Position numbers and translations under genes: made by a program
Notes under the pieces: generated by a model
Database searches by the model: none
The model's input: the letters and a program-made list of their open reading frames with translations, nothing else
What the model was told of the DNA's origin: nothing
Source: Argopecten irradians
Lineage: Eukaryota; Mollusca; Bivalvia; Pectinida; Pectinidae
DNA: 64,000 nucleotides
Assembly: GCF_041381155.1 (NCBI RefSeq)
Contig: NC_091142.1
Location: forward strand, 35,823,604 to 35,887,603
Direction of reading: 5' to 3'
In this document: piece after piece, positions 24,601 through 37,900 of the stretch
How positions within the stretch are numbered: the first letter of the stretch is position 1
Layout: every line of letters starts with the position of its first letter

Positions 24601-27600
24601 ACTTCATATTTGTTACAATCTGGATTCGATATAGATGAACTAAATCAATATGGTCGTACTCCTTTGGAAAGTGTAGACCAGAGCAAGGACAAGGTTCTGT
24701 TGCAATATATGAGAAAAGTAGGAGGGATAACGTCTGCTACTGAACATGGCACACATGACGGAAACGAAGGTATTTTTTTCTTTAAAAATAAGTAATGACC
24801 ATAATGTTTCTTATGAAGCCAACACACATTAATGAAATCTTTGTTTAAAGCCTGATGAGAAGAATTTAATTTTGTATAACTATAGGTGTTACCTAAACGT
24901 AACACAATTAGTATTCTTTTGTTTTCATGTACATTCATTCCACCAAATCCTATTGAAGTAGAGTTTTTCTTCCTTTCCACACTGTATTGTACTCGCGTGG
25001 ATTGTTAAAATAGATAATTCGTTTGTTTTATCCGTAAAAACGAACTAGGATATTGCTTTTCTAGTACGCCTTGGGATTTTTTTTTGCAATAAGATAAATT
25101 ATTAAGCAATATTTTCCCTTTCTTTCCGTATTGATGTACCCTGACTGACCTGTTTTCACACTTTGATAATTATATCCTATTTTTCCCTTTTCATAGTGTA
25201 ATTTCACATATTAACTATATTGCGCAATATAATTAAGGTATGTTTGATGCCACTCATCTATAATTGACTTGCCACTACTCGAACTGGAATCCGGCAGCCC
25301 GGGAACTAATCCAAGTGTTTAACTTTGTTAATTTTTGATTTTTAAGATCAACATAGATTTACGGACCAGGTCGATAGGTCGCCTATGTATTTAAAACTGT
25401 TTTAAGCTGCATCTTGTGGATTGCCAGCACAATGAAATTCCAAAAAGACAAACTGTTCTATGACACCCGTTGAGTTAGAACACTGGAATTGTCATGGGTT
25501 ACTGAAGATATATCATTCTAATAGCAGTTTAGCGTATTACCTTCAAACGGGGATCTGAGTGTTAAGGAATAAAATTAAATTTTTGCTTATACAGCACTCT
25601 GGTATACCAGAGTGCTGTATAAGCAAACATTTAATTTTATTCCTTAACACTCAGATCCCCGTTTGAAGGTAATACGCTAAAAACGACATTTACTAAAACG
25701 TCTGTTGTAATCTAGATAATTTTGGTTGATGCTTTTTAGATTGCATTTTGCTATCATTTTTGTAACAAGTTTTAAACACAGTATTTTCTGCCATCCACCT
25801 GAAATCGAATCGGCAAGTAGTCCTTTCATCATTGTATATATTGATAGAATTGATCGTGACTTGATTACAATGTTAAAGCTCACTTTTTCAAATGAACCTA
25901 TAATAAATAATAAATGTATTGTTTTCCTTTTTTCTGTCAAAGTGTTTATAATCCCCTTCAATATCGTGATAATGTATTGTTCTTATTGTGTTTGTATGAC
26001 CGTTCCAGCTGGGATAGGATCATCGACACCACAGCCTTACGTCTGTGTTAACATGGAGAGAGTTGATTTATCATTTAGAACTGTATACCTCCCATCTAGC
26101 CAGGTAAAATATAGAACATTCTATAGTATATATTACAGAAAGCTATAAATTCAAATAACAGATGACCAACCCAATCGCAACTGTCGTGTGTACCAATACA
26201 AAATACAATCAAGGTTTATTTGTGTTACAACACTTTTGTGACGAAGTTTTAATTATATGTTCGTTATGTACGATATGGCGATATGTATGTTTTCAATAGA
26301 TATTTTTGTTTATTTTTGAGATGATATATGCTTCAATGTTTATATATTGATTATAGCTAGCTATGACTCTCGTGACTTTTTTTAAACTGTGTGCTTTTGG
26401 TGATTAATGATAAAGGTCTGATGGCGATATCAGTCGATATGAAACCCTATGAACTCTGCTAGGGATGCTAAATAGTCATTTAGGGATTAAAGCTTCTATC
26501 GCTCTCAGCCTAAGGATTATCCTCAGCATTTTTAACGGTCAGAGCGATATAGGTTTGATCAGGGATTCCCGTAGTGTTCCACAGGTATCTAGTAAAGTAT
26601 CTTATGAAGATCTCGAAAATTATTATACATGCAAATTAAAATTGCAACAGCTGTTTTTTTATAATGTGAAGTATGATAAGTAATTTGTTCGTGGTTTTGT
26701 TCTAGTTCCGAGCGACCTTTAAAACTACCTTGATGGGAAGGGATTCGATGTCCAAGTTTTTGTTCGTGTCGCCGTGTGTCTCTGAATATAAAACTCTGTG
26801 TACTTATCAGATGTACGGCTTACTCAATATCCTTGGACAATGTGAATCGGGGGGAGACGTCAAGAGATGTTTAGAGTGTGTAGTCCTTCCCAACAGACAA
26901 ATGATGACGTGTAAAGATCGTACATCCGGTGTTTTTAATTTCGACACCTTTTCCGACTGCAGAGTTCATGGACTGAATGGCAATATCGGTAGTATCTTTC
27001 ATTTTATGTGTAATTCCAATTCTTGTACATTTGTAGTTCCAAATAATTATATTTTAGGATTGAAATGTAGGTTTTTGCCATATTGCACAAATTGATATTT
27101 TTCAGATATTATAGAAGGTCTATATAGCTCGTTTGTTTACATTTAATCTAATAGGGGTGGTACTATACATTTACTGAAATCTAAACTCTTATTTTGTTGA
27201 ATCAAATGATTTGTAAAATTCCATGGATCAGACAATATCTGACTTTTGTGTCATCCATTCATACATCCTAGAGAACATATCTCTAAAACATCTTCCTGAA
27301 TCAAGACCAGACTGTAATGCAACATGAAAATGCAAAAGCAAAGCATATACAAACGATTACAAACATCTGTTTTTCTTGTGGAAAGGAAACAAACAAAGTA
27401 ATTTATGACTACTTTGACGTGCCGAAAAATATTTAGAATTATTGTAATAGACAGTCGTGTTAATGTGTGCGGATATTTCATTTAGAAGCAACTAGGATAC
27501 TACCAATTCCGTGTTTGGGCATCAAAGATGCAAAATTAACTTGGTTTTAAAAACACTATTTTAAACCTAAAATTTCAGGTACCAAATACTTTAGAGTCCT

Positions 27601-30600
27601 TTACTGTCATTTGTTAGACGGTATCGTTTCATGCAAGCGTTTAACCATTACTGTATAAAACGATTTTTCTGTACCTTTTACACTTGGTAATATGTAGCTC
27701 AACCTTAAAATTTCAAATGTTTCCTCTCTTGATAGTTGGATAGTAGTGGTATCTTATCACGCGATCTGTCATTAAAATCTTCTTGTAAATTCTAGATGGG
27801 ATGCCCTCATGGATATGCTCGATTCTAAACAGGACCACATATTCTCCGTGTTCGTTACTTTGTGACGGTTGGACACCCATGCATTACGCCATTCTGACTC
27901 GTAATGATGACCTCCTCAACCATTTGTGTGACACTGGAGAAGGAAATCTGAAGGAAAAAACTCATACGTTACTTCCAAAGTTCATCCTGGATCAGCTGAA
28001 GGACAACTGTCTGTTTGAGTACGAGTATGTGTATAGTCATATTGAGGGGTTCACACCTCTTACGCTTGCTACGTATACAGGGAATCAGTCTGCGATTACG
28101 TCAATATTGCAAAATATTGAAACAGTAACTGCTCTTTCTAGTCATGACATAGCTGACGCATTGTTACTGGCGTATTGCGATGAAGTGGAACCCACAATTC
28201 TTCGCGCACTTTGTAATGCCGGTAAAAAACAAATATCACATAACCATCAAGTTGAGGTCAACCTGAAACCTTATTACCGGAAGGAAAACCCGTTGCGGCG
28301 AATCTTGTCTGGTTCATCAAGAAAAGTGCTTGAGGAAATTGAAGAGGAGATTTGTTCTGTGCCAATTTTGGTAGAGAACAAAAATATCATCGTCGGCGAA
28401 TATGAAAACACAAGTACATTAGATGCTGTGTCTGAGGAAGAAGACAATCTCTTAGCAGAAACAATAGAGTTTCATTCTGATCGGTTGTGGAAGAGGCATA
28501 GCATCCTTAACGCTATCACACCTGGTCATATTTCGTCACTGCAGACAAAATGTCAGGGATATAACAAGACGACCATGATTGTCCTACATAGCACGTACAA
28601 GCATTTAAATCCTTCATCTGAAATTCCATTTCCAGGATATTTGACCACAAACGGATCACGGATTTTAGTCCATGTTGTGGAAGGTTCATTCAGATTTGGA
28701 AATACTGTTAAAGTTGGCCAAAGCATTGATTCTGAGGAATATCGTGCCACTACGGGAGTATTTGTACAAAACACTCAGAACAAAATTGGCTTTCTAACAT
28801 GTGCACATACATTCTTAAGGGAATTTTTTGATAGCAAAGAGATTTTCCACGACGAATTGTTTGATCCAGATAAGTCACCCCAACTATTGAAAGTATTTAC
28901 TGAAGCAGAAACAAATTTCCATGTGTTTAAAACAGACAACAGTAAAGAAAACGATGGTCTACATTCAGTACCAACGTCACTATCTGTTGACGTCGAGGAA
29001 ATGGAAGCTATTGAGTAAGTAATTTTGTACTTGGTACATATTAGTGCAAATAACCAAAACATTCGTGAAATTGAGTGAAAATATCTTTAATAAACATGAC
29101 AGGACAACAAAATATATTATAAATCTTGGTGCTTATTCCTTGAAGGGAGACATGATTGACCTTTTAAACATTTTCCAGTTGTACTAGTATTTAAATTTTG
29201 AAATGAGGGTTTGACATTCCACTTTTAGTGAAAATATCTTTACGATATACATTTTAGCTTTTTTTTAAACATTAATATGTCTTGCTGTATTTTTTTTTTA
29301 AATGAACGTTTGTAATATTTTCTGTTTTGGTTTTGCTTTCTTCAGGAGTATGCAAGTCTGTGGGTACGTGAGGAGGCTAGTGTTGCGGCCAAAGAAGGAC
29401 ATTGGCATAGACGTTGCTCTCATCTTATTCAACGACGATGCCACAGTCACACTGAGTCCACAGTTACATCTTGAGCATTCAATGTCCAGACAACAACTAC
29501 GCGGTCATCGTACGTATAATGCGTTTATCTCTTATCACCATAATCAATGATACGCACATTTTCTCACACTAAGCAGTGATTTATATTCCAATATAGTAAT
29601 TAATTAAATGAAAAAAAAAAAAAATCACTATCAAATTACAAAATTGCTGTTCGACAGAAAGTAACAACTGCTGAAATAATTCTATGCAGCAATTATGCTC
29701 AAGCCACCTCAAATGTATCGCTGTTGAACGTTCCAAAGAAAAGTTTGTACTATTTTATTTCGTCATTCAAATATTATAATAAACAAGTTTTTTCCAACGC
29801 TGTACACATTTCATATACGGATATGAAATGTTGCAACGCGGCGTCTTGTGACAATGATTTATTCATAAGGAATAGTGTAGGAAATGTGTACGATAAGCAT
29901 TTCAATGAACCCCTGATAATTGGGAAGCAGCCTGGACAACTTCCAATTTGGACGCAAGTGTCATGAAAGGGAAAATATTCACTATGTAGACGCTCTTCGG
30001 ATGGCTAGAAAACCCGCTATCAGATGTTTGGGCGGGAAACTGAAGTTTTATTGAGGATCCATAATGTTTAATTACCTGTAAAAAAGTAGAATCATAGTGT
30101 TTAAGATCTTTGAAAATATAGCTTAGTTGCTTCCATAGCTACACTACACTCATTTTGAACTATAATCATGAAACGGAAAGATTTGTGTTTTGTTGTGAAA
30201 CTTGACATCGATTAGTACTCCTTTTATTTCACCCTTCTATTCGAATATAACAAAATTCAATATTTTTTTACATTAATAATTTAATTACTTATAACTGTGT
30301 TCAATAATTCGTTTGATATAAAAAATATCTACATCTACTGATACCGACCAGCTCGGTTCCAAGAGGGACATACTCAATTTATCAGAAATAATGAAAAAAA
30401 ATTATATAGAATAGAACTGAGAAGATGTTCCTACTCTCAATTTATCCATAACTATAACTCATTTGTTATTTCTTTTCAGTCGTCAAAAATAAGAAACACC
30501 TTACATTTACAAATGGTGAAATATTCAAAGGAAAAAGATCGGTTACGGTCTGCAAATGTGGAATAGGCACTGGTTTCAGTGTTGGAAAAATCAGTTTCGA

Positions 30601-30944
30601 CAAATCGACCTGTCAATTTAAGATAAGCGATGACAGTACGGAAAATGAACCGCTGGCTTTTAGCGATGGTAAAAACAAAGCACATTATGAGAGGACAGAT
30701 TTGTGGTTTGGAACCTGTTCTTCCTACGGAACGTTTCTTTTTAGAAGGGGATTCGGGCTCAGCCGTGTTTCTGTTCGAAAATAACGCTTCGTCAGATTGT
30801 ATTGGAATGGGTATAGGTCATCTCACCAAGAGTAATGTATGTCTAGTTACTCCAATACGGCAGATTCTCGACGCGTTGACTGAAGACCAACATATCACTT
30901 ACAGATTATTGACGCTTCCAAGTAATTTACAGACTGGCAAATAA
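18628..30944 (+). CDS. DED - alpha/beta - ankyrin - trypsin-like protease protein (frame change before catalytic Ser)
   Basis: Twelve exons: 18628-18865, 19302-19523, 20365-20649, 21681-21734, 23182-23223, 23977-24017, 24454-24769, 26009-26103, 26706-26988, 27796-29014, 29346-29509, 30480-30944. Phases match at each junction; one donor is GC (AG/GCAAGT). About 1,140 residues, no signal peptide or membrane segment, so probably cytosolic. Residues ~53-135: death-effector-like helical domain with HLDRKDL, matching the RxDL signature. ~155-245: alpha/beta domain, possibly TRADD-N-like. ~295-385 and ~530-640: ankyrin-type repeats (RFYPLHTAASLG, GWTPMHYAILTRN). ~790-1110: chymotrypsin-fold protease with TCAHTF (His ~863), IDVALI (Asp ~954), GDSGS (Ser ~1078). 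In the last exon the frame carrying ICGLEP and GDSGS is one base off the incoming frame; the change lies about 30600-30740. It may be a real lesion or an assembly indel. ATG 18628 was chosen because it follows a plausible acceptor; 18514 is an in-frame alternative. Role in death-fold signalling or immunity is inferred. Confidence 0.8.
18927..19045 (+). repeat. Intronic tandem repeat, ~41-bp unit
   Basis: Three to four imperfect copies of ATTACAGGTGAGATAGAAAG...GATACTGATT in intron 1 of the DED-protease gene. Each unit contains CAGGTGAGAT, which resembles a splice donor or acceptor. Confidence 0.75.
19700..19925. mobile_element. MITE family E copy 1
   Basis: Has internal inverted segments (ACTTCAAAAACCTACA-like, ATAAAATCTCATAT-like) shared with 57612-57800 in opposite orientation. 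Phrases in common include GTTATGTGATAAAAAGTATC. No reading frame. Confidence 0.6.
21815..21995. mobile_element. Palindromic MITE
   Basis: The left arm (GGGGTATCGAGATC, ACGTGAGTAAA, GATTAGTTCCACCTTCCGGTG) is mirrored on the right with a few mismatches, around a centre with GACGTCACGAAACTCACGTC. No coding capacity. Intronic. Confidence 0.75.
22296..22655. mobile_element. MITE family A copy 2 (reverse orientation)
   Basis: Matches the reverse complement of 6031-6866 without the nested insertion. Shared phrases include AAGATGAGGTTACAACACCA and CAGTGATAGTCAAC. Terminal TTAA is not preserved here. Intronic. Confidence 0.65.
24203..24410. mobile_element. MITE family D copy 1
   Basis: The ends TATTTGCATATTACTGAGTT and the near complement of AACTCAATAAAGTGCAAATA, with inner CCCTTGCAAGTA / CCCGCAAGGGAGG, form inverted repeats. 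The same element is at 33726-33888. The 5' half here contains TCTTGACGG repeats. Intronic. Confidence 0.7.
25530..25680. repeat. Near-perfect 151-bp palindrome
   Basis: The arms of about 75 bp, from TAGCGTATTACCTTCAAACG to the centre CTGGTATACCAG, are complementary with a single visible mismatch and essentially no spacer. No reading frame. It lies in an intron of the DED-protease gene. The lack of arm divergence suggests a very recent insertion or active arm homogenisation. Confidence 0.9.
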
Positions 30945-33124
30945 TGATTCATGCCATTCACGGATTATTCAACGATCCACATAGCATTATGAAGAACAAA
31001 TAGAGCTTGAAATGAATGTATTTCCCTGCTTCTAAAGTTACTGTTTTGAAAATATGATAGCGGTAATAGTTTCCATTTCCTTTTGCTCCATGTAACTCCG
31101 ACTTTTCACTTTTAATTTTCGTGAAATGGCCTGTAGTTCAAAATAGTATAGGCGTTGGTACCTTTTTATAAAGCGAGATATGCGGTGGAATACGTATGCG
31201 AAATGGTTATGACCACCTTATTCCCGAATACCTTAAGATATACAATCTACCTTGTAATGATCCTAATAATTATAATGTATAATTGACTTACCCGAGAACT
31301 TCAGCATTTATTCAAACCATTAGTTTTTAAATCTTTATTCAGTTGTTGCTTTAACTCCTTGATGTGCTACAATGTTAAATGGATGGTAAACTTTTGTTCG
31401 TTTTGAAGTATTTTTATGTGTTATTACACACTTATTAGTTGCGATTTGAAGTTGGAATTGAAGCGTGACTGGGCGCTTTGCTGGGTTGTACTTCCGAGCG
31501 ATGATATTTGTATTATAAGTATTTGTGTTATTTGAAATGATATCCTATAAATGCTCATGTTGCTGAATATAAATATTCTGGAACTCTACAAAGGTATGAA
31601 ATACCACTTAGTCCCTCTACCTATATACTACAGTTCACTCGATATTCATATGATATCGCCTTTTGGTTTTATCATATAATTGATGACACCAGTGTGATGA
31701 GTTGAACTTTGCAAGCTTGTTCATTACTATGGGGTATGACAAATCGCTCAACAATATAGGATTCAGGGTTTGAGATTTTGTGTTTTAATTCATGTAACAT
31801 CAACACATCGAGCTGTAGCAAGTCTTTACCTGCAACAGATCTCATGAATAGTCGTCAAATGATCGAAGTGCTCTAAACACGCCTGATCAAGAAAACTTAT
31901 CATAAGTCGCTGGTTTAGTCACATTGTCGTTATTATACGGACAAGTAATTGAGGGATTGTTACGTCTGTAGAGTCATCAGATTCATTTAGATATCCAGTT
32001 GCGACATGATAAACAAGACCGCCCAGTGACGAAAACCTTCGATGGACATTATCTAACATAAACAAAAATAACACCGAAGAGCTGGAATAACAATTATCTT
32101 AACAGTGACATTCTAAAATTAAAGCCGTGATTTTTTATTTCAGTATTTCTGACATTGTGATAGTCATGTGTTGTTAGTGAAAGTAATCTTGGGAGTACTC
32201 AAGTGCATATTCGATTATCTTGAGCGTAGTTTAAGTGTGTGCGAGTGAATACTTTGTTGGGTTGAGCGGACTTTTTTCAAATTGCAATCACCACCTAGCT
32301 CATATTTATATAATTATTGTGTCATTTTCTTGTAAACATAAGTTAATTTTGTGTTTTGCTAGTTTCAATTTTAAAGTTGGCCTTGTCCTTGATTTTAATA
32401 TGCATGTTATTCTTTCGTTTGATATTTACTATGGTTTAGCGTTTCTGTGATTAAAAAATAGAGAATAATGTTTTTTGATGAATAATAGTTTTACATTTTT
32501 TTGTATTACATCGATTCGGGTAAAATGTTTTTAATATTTTTTACGAGTGGAAAATATCAAAGATTTGACCTCACCAGATGACATATAACTGTTATTAATC
32601 AAGAAACGAGGATTGTTCTATCTATTACATTTTTACGTCTCTGTTAAAAATTAAACTAAGCAAATATACCAGTACTTGTCTTTTAATCAGCCGCCATTTT
32701 TTCGAAAATTAACCTATGATAATCTAATAGAACACATTAAATTTTATGCTCCAACGATGAACGACGTACGCAATATTATGTTTTTGATTTGATATTTCGA
32801 AAAGAGTTTACCGCCAAAACGATATTTACACTGAAAATGCTGTACTCTTAGTGGTTAATATTGAGTGACATTATCTAAACTGATACTTTCACCACATATA
32901 TTTTCACCATAAAACCTTATATTTCATTGCAAAAAATGTCATTTCCGCTAAATATATGCCAGGAATAAATTTTCAAGGTGACCGTCCTCCCTGCTTCCAA
33001 CGTGGTTAAAATTTTAATGGCGGTTTCATTATACTTGCTGCATTTAGTAAGTACATTGAGCATAGGCGGATCAGCGCGTGATATTCCCTGACGTGACTCG
33101 TTTAATTTTAGTTCACTCGGTAAT

Positions 33125-33320
33125 TTCAGTCGACTATTCTAATCCTTAGTGCCTGGAAGTCACCGTGAATATCTTTGCCGTCCACAAAGGCACGAGGCTT
33201 GTCGTAGGCCCACGTGGGTAAGGGTGACCCCGGTATATTCCATTGACTTTCGGTGCTTAATCTAACTTCTTCGCCCGATTCTTGGTTTCCCTGGGCTACA
33301 GTTCCTTCTTCTATCTTCGC
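33125..33320 (-). other. Possible isolated exon, unrecognised
   Basis: A minus-strand frame stays open for ~65 codons in otherwise stop-rich DNA, ending in VD-stop near 33125. It reads QGNQESGEEVRLSTESQWNI, then PGSPLPTWAYDKPRAF and DGKDIHGDF, a composition like real protein. No clear acceptor and no family was recognised. Could be an exon of an unseen gene or a retroelement remnant. Confidence 0.3.
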
Positions 33321-33725
33321 ATCGATATACGTGATATTTAAGAATCATATTAAGTTTGTGGTATTTTATGAAATTTTGATAAATCAATGCAAAAACGTAT
33401 TCAATGAGATAAGAACAATATAAGTACTTTGGCAGCCTTAAAGATGATGCTCTACAATATCGTGTGAATGATGAGTGTAATACATTGACGTCATATCGAG
33501 ATTTCAATCAAATGTATGTACAGTGTATTTTCTTAAATTGTTTTAAATACAGCATTTATTTCTATAAGAAACAACGAATATTCTTGTTCTCTAATTTATC
33601 TATGCTACGCGCCAAATATGTATTTCAACAAGAACCGTATTCGGTCTATTTTTATAGCAGATTTGGGTAGGTATACATTGTGACATCATCTTTTTTTCTC
33701 CAAAACGTATGACGTTACGCTATTC

Positions 33726-33888
33726 AATATTTGCATATTACAGAGTTATTGATTGTGACGTCATATGTTTGCGAGCGTAGCGTCATACTTTTCGGAGAAA
33801 ACGGCGTGACTTGCGCCCACAAAATAATGACGTAACAGTCGATACCTACCCGCAAGGGAGTTAACTCTGTAATATGCAAATACGGAAT
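33726..33888. mobile_element. MITE family D copy 2
   Basis: The ends ATATTTGCATATTACAGAGTT and the complement of AACTCTGTAATATGCAAATA are almost perfect inverted repeats. The inside has CCGCAAGGGAG and several TGACGTCA-like cores. Matches 24203-24410. Confidence 0.75.
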
Positions 33889-34979
33889 AAATAACACGAC
33901 TTCACGTTCAACACCACCTTAAAGGGCAGATAGATCAGATAGGTCAGAGTATTTGTACCAGTATCGAGGTATTATCATTGAAGCTAGGAAGCAGGTTATC
34001 TAGAGTTAAAGTAAATAGTCGGGCAAAGAAAACCAGTCTAAATGCGTTGATAGGCCTTCCAAAAGTTCTCACATATTAATACGACCGTCAAGTTCTGCTT
34101 ACGTTCCCAGTTCTGACCACTGAAATAAAGAAAAGTTGAAACCATTGAAAGCGTGGCTGCGTGGAAATGTAACCATGGACATAGTCAGCCGGGAGGACGT
34201 TTTAGGATTCCTATACTTTAAACTAATTTCTTTGTACGCAGACAGATTTTCACGAGAGATTTTATTTTTCTATTTCATAAGAAATTATACTGGATACATT
34301 CACACCATTTTTACCGACTTTAGCCATCCTTGCCCGACTGTTCACTTTAACTATGTTGAGTAATTCAAAACTTTCTATACTTATTAGGCGATTCAGAGTT
34401 GAACATGGGCTAATGTTGTTCTTATGAATGTTAATACTTATATTGAGGAGAAAAAGATATTAAAGTATAAAAAGGTTAAGACGTGCAATCTAAATCACTT
34501 CTCTTGATAAGATAAATTTATTGAAATGAAGAGCAATAAGACTAATACCATTGGAATTAATTATAAATACTTATAGATAGTGTTTCAGGCTACCGACCTT
34601 ACATTATCACTTCCTTGACCAATATTTCCGAACACTATTGAATTTATTATAGTACACGAATGGGAACAACATCAATAAGAAGGAACACTTAATGAAACAA
34701 CATTGTATTGTATAATCATTCTTTAAAAGTTAAAAAAAACCATTTTCATTAAATAGGTACAGATAGCCGTGGAATTTAAAGCCCTATACTGTTGACACCT
34801 AAATGACATTATATGAAAACACAATAATACACGCAAAGCTTATTTTACACCACAGTAAGAAAATGTCTCAAGCACAAAAACTCATCAAAAGATCAAGCAT
34901 GTTATCATTTCTATGTGTTTATGTTATATGTCTTATTTTTTATTATTTCTTTTCACTACATCTAACATGTCACATGACT

Positions 34980-37900
34980 CTAATAGGTACTCGCAGATAT
35001 GCAATGCCTAGAGAGTTGTAGTCGTTTTGGAGTATACACCTTGAATTCATAGATCACATTGTTTTCTCTCTGTATAGTCCTATCCACGGCAACAGACCTG
35101 AAAAAGGAATCAAGGAAACTAAGTGTGTAAGTAAATTTGATATTACATTGCAGCTTCATGTAGAATAAGGTTTACGATTTATACTGGGATTAAAGGCTAG
35201 GAGTAACAATTCTACCGAACTATCGTAAGTACCTGATAATATTTTAACCTCCATCATTTGTTCAACTAGGCTTTGCGAAATTAATCCGAACTATCGTCAG
35301 TACCTAATAACGGTCCGACATCCATCATTATATACTAGGTTGTTTGAAATATTAATTACATCGTCGATTTATCTATGATGGTAGCTTTCTATAATTACAG
35401 TTCTAGTTGTCATGGTAACCATCCAAAATATGCTTAAAATAAACGATTGTCGAATTTTGGTCATACGATACATATTCAAGGGTATGCCCCATGATATCTA
35501 GATGAAACACTTCATTATAAAGTTTAATTTATGCATCTTTTGAATGGTTAGTAGGACATCTTCAATTAAAAATAAATACCATACAGGTTGTATGGGAGGT
35601 GTATTCAATATTTGATATTCAACAATTATATCATCAATGATAGGTTTGCATATATGGCGGATTTGTGCCTCAAAATACATACAATGCATAGTCCTTTACT
35701 ATTCTATATTTAATACATATTTCGGTAGAATGCCCCAGTATGCGTTGAAGATATGAATATAATCATTTGAGTATATAATTTATGTCGTTTAGGAAATGTA
35801 TGCATGTGGTTCAACACTTTACGGCAGATCATTGAGTGCATTTACAGACCCGATTAAATAATGGGATCAGCATATATATTTTTCATCAATTAAACAAACC
35901 ACTTACTTATCCTCTTCAAAGTACTCTTCAAATTGAGGGAAATGTGTATCCGCTTCATGGTACCCGTGAATATGGGTAAGGTACAACTGTTCACAGCTGG
36001 TATGGCGGACAGCTTCCTGTAATAAAAAATCTCAATTTAATTAAAAAATAGACTTGCAATTCCACTCCATAACAATGTTTTATATTACATTCTCGGGTAT
36101 TGGAGCGTAAAGTATCGTAATGAAGCGAATAGCAAGTCTGATTTTAATTAGATAGGATAAAACCTTGATAATGATACAGTCAGCGGCAAATTGATAACAT
36201 GAACGCCGTTGTTTTCAACCAAATGATACTCGACGTTATGTTTTCGATATACTGTGTATGTCATACACGATATGGAGCCACGCCAAAACATACCTGTTGG
36301 TCGTCAATAGTACCGATCATACGATTGAGGAAGATCAAAATACAATTTGGACACACACATGTACGTTTGTAAAGTAAGTGAACCAAACTGACTTTGATAT
36401 TGTTACAACCGTATCCCTTTGCGATGGCTAAGTTTGAATACTTCCAAAAATTAAATATAAGTGCTTCATAATATCAATATTTGGACTATAGAGATCTTAT
36501 CTTCAGATAATTAACATTATCTGATTTAAATACAAACTTTTATTTCTCCGTTCATTTGCGGAGCTGACAACATTCAATCAGAGTTCCTGTTCGGATGACC
36601 TTAATACCACCTGTACATTGGATCAAATGAATTTTTGACAACTTGCTTCATCAATTAAAAGACCATTTCTTCCCAGCATATTTAAATGACTTCGTACACG
36701 AAACTATTTATGACAGATTTTTTCAAACTTTTTCCTCTCCTTGAATACACTTTTAAGATTGTGAGGCAGAGCGAATTGATTTGCCATTTCCAAAGGTCAC
36801 CAGGATATAACCCCTAGAGAGATGTTGTCAGATCCTCTTATCAAAACTAGTTGTGATAATAATGATCTGTATTTTAATTAGATTGATAGTTTAATATCGA
36901 GAAAACAATAGATTTTACTTGATATTGATTCACAGTCACTGGTTGTTTGATGTAATGCAAATTAATATAAATATAAAACACTGCATGGGGTAAATATTGA
37001 GCTCTACAATAGTTTAAAATGTGAATAACGGAACCAGAGAATTATATTTCAACCCTTTGCAAAAATTAATAATGTTATGTAAAAGTCTAAAATCAAATAT
37101 TGTACTAATTAAATTAATAAAAATAAAGAAGTTCCGAAAAAAGTAGTCGATTAAAATATGTATTGACTAAGAGTGGTATAAAACAATTGGTACATCCGTT
37201 TTATATAATGCATTTTCTTTTTATATTGTTATGAAATATTTTGTTGTACGTCTTATTTCAAAATATTGTACCAATCATATTATTTGAAATATAGAAGTGC
37301 CGTAAAAATAGCCCGAGTAAAGTAAGTATTGACTAATAGTGGTTCAAAAACAATCATCACATTCTTTTTATATACTACTTCTTCATTTGCCTTTGTGTAC
37401 ACCATAATCACCTGTACAACCTTATCAGTGTTGCTTTGAGGTCAGTTAAAAAAAAAAAAATAATAAGGGTCATTTTCAATTTCAACGAATTTTATTGCAA
37501 ATAAGGTGCAATTGAATTTGGCACCAGATAAAGCCTATATAAGCCACCCCAAACAAATCCGATATGGTGCAATTATCAACAAAGTATTTACTATTACATC
37601 TGAATATTATTATTTACTATTACATCCTAATGCAATTATTTACTATAACATCTGAATATGGTTATTTACTTTTACATCTTAATATCATTATTTACCTTTA
37701 TATCTGAATATTATTATTATTAGTGTATCTCCAATCTATCATCGTAGAAAAAATCTAATGTTTTTTTTAGTTTCAGATATGTTTTCTGAAATACATCGAT
37801 ATAAATATGTATTCTTTTTTCAAATTAGGGTCATGTCATTAGAAAATACTAAATCATTGTTTCAATGGCTCCCGTATATATGGGTAAGTTGTAACTGATC

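Larger units (their letters stand above)
30945..34979. other. Intergenic region between DED-protease gene and DHFR
   Basis: No clear gene. No canonical poly(A) signal was found close to the DED-protease stop. Contains an open minus-strand stretch (33125-33320) and one MITE (33726-33888), listed separately. The rest is AT-rich without recognised signals. Confidence 0.5.

Noticed and set aside
37585..37735. CRISPR-like array
   Set aside because: The units are imperfect direct tandem copies without spacers, in an animal intron; a minisatellite.
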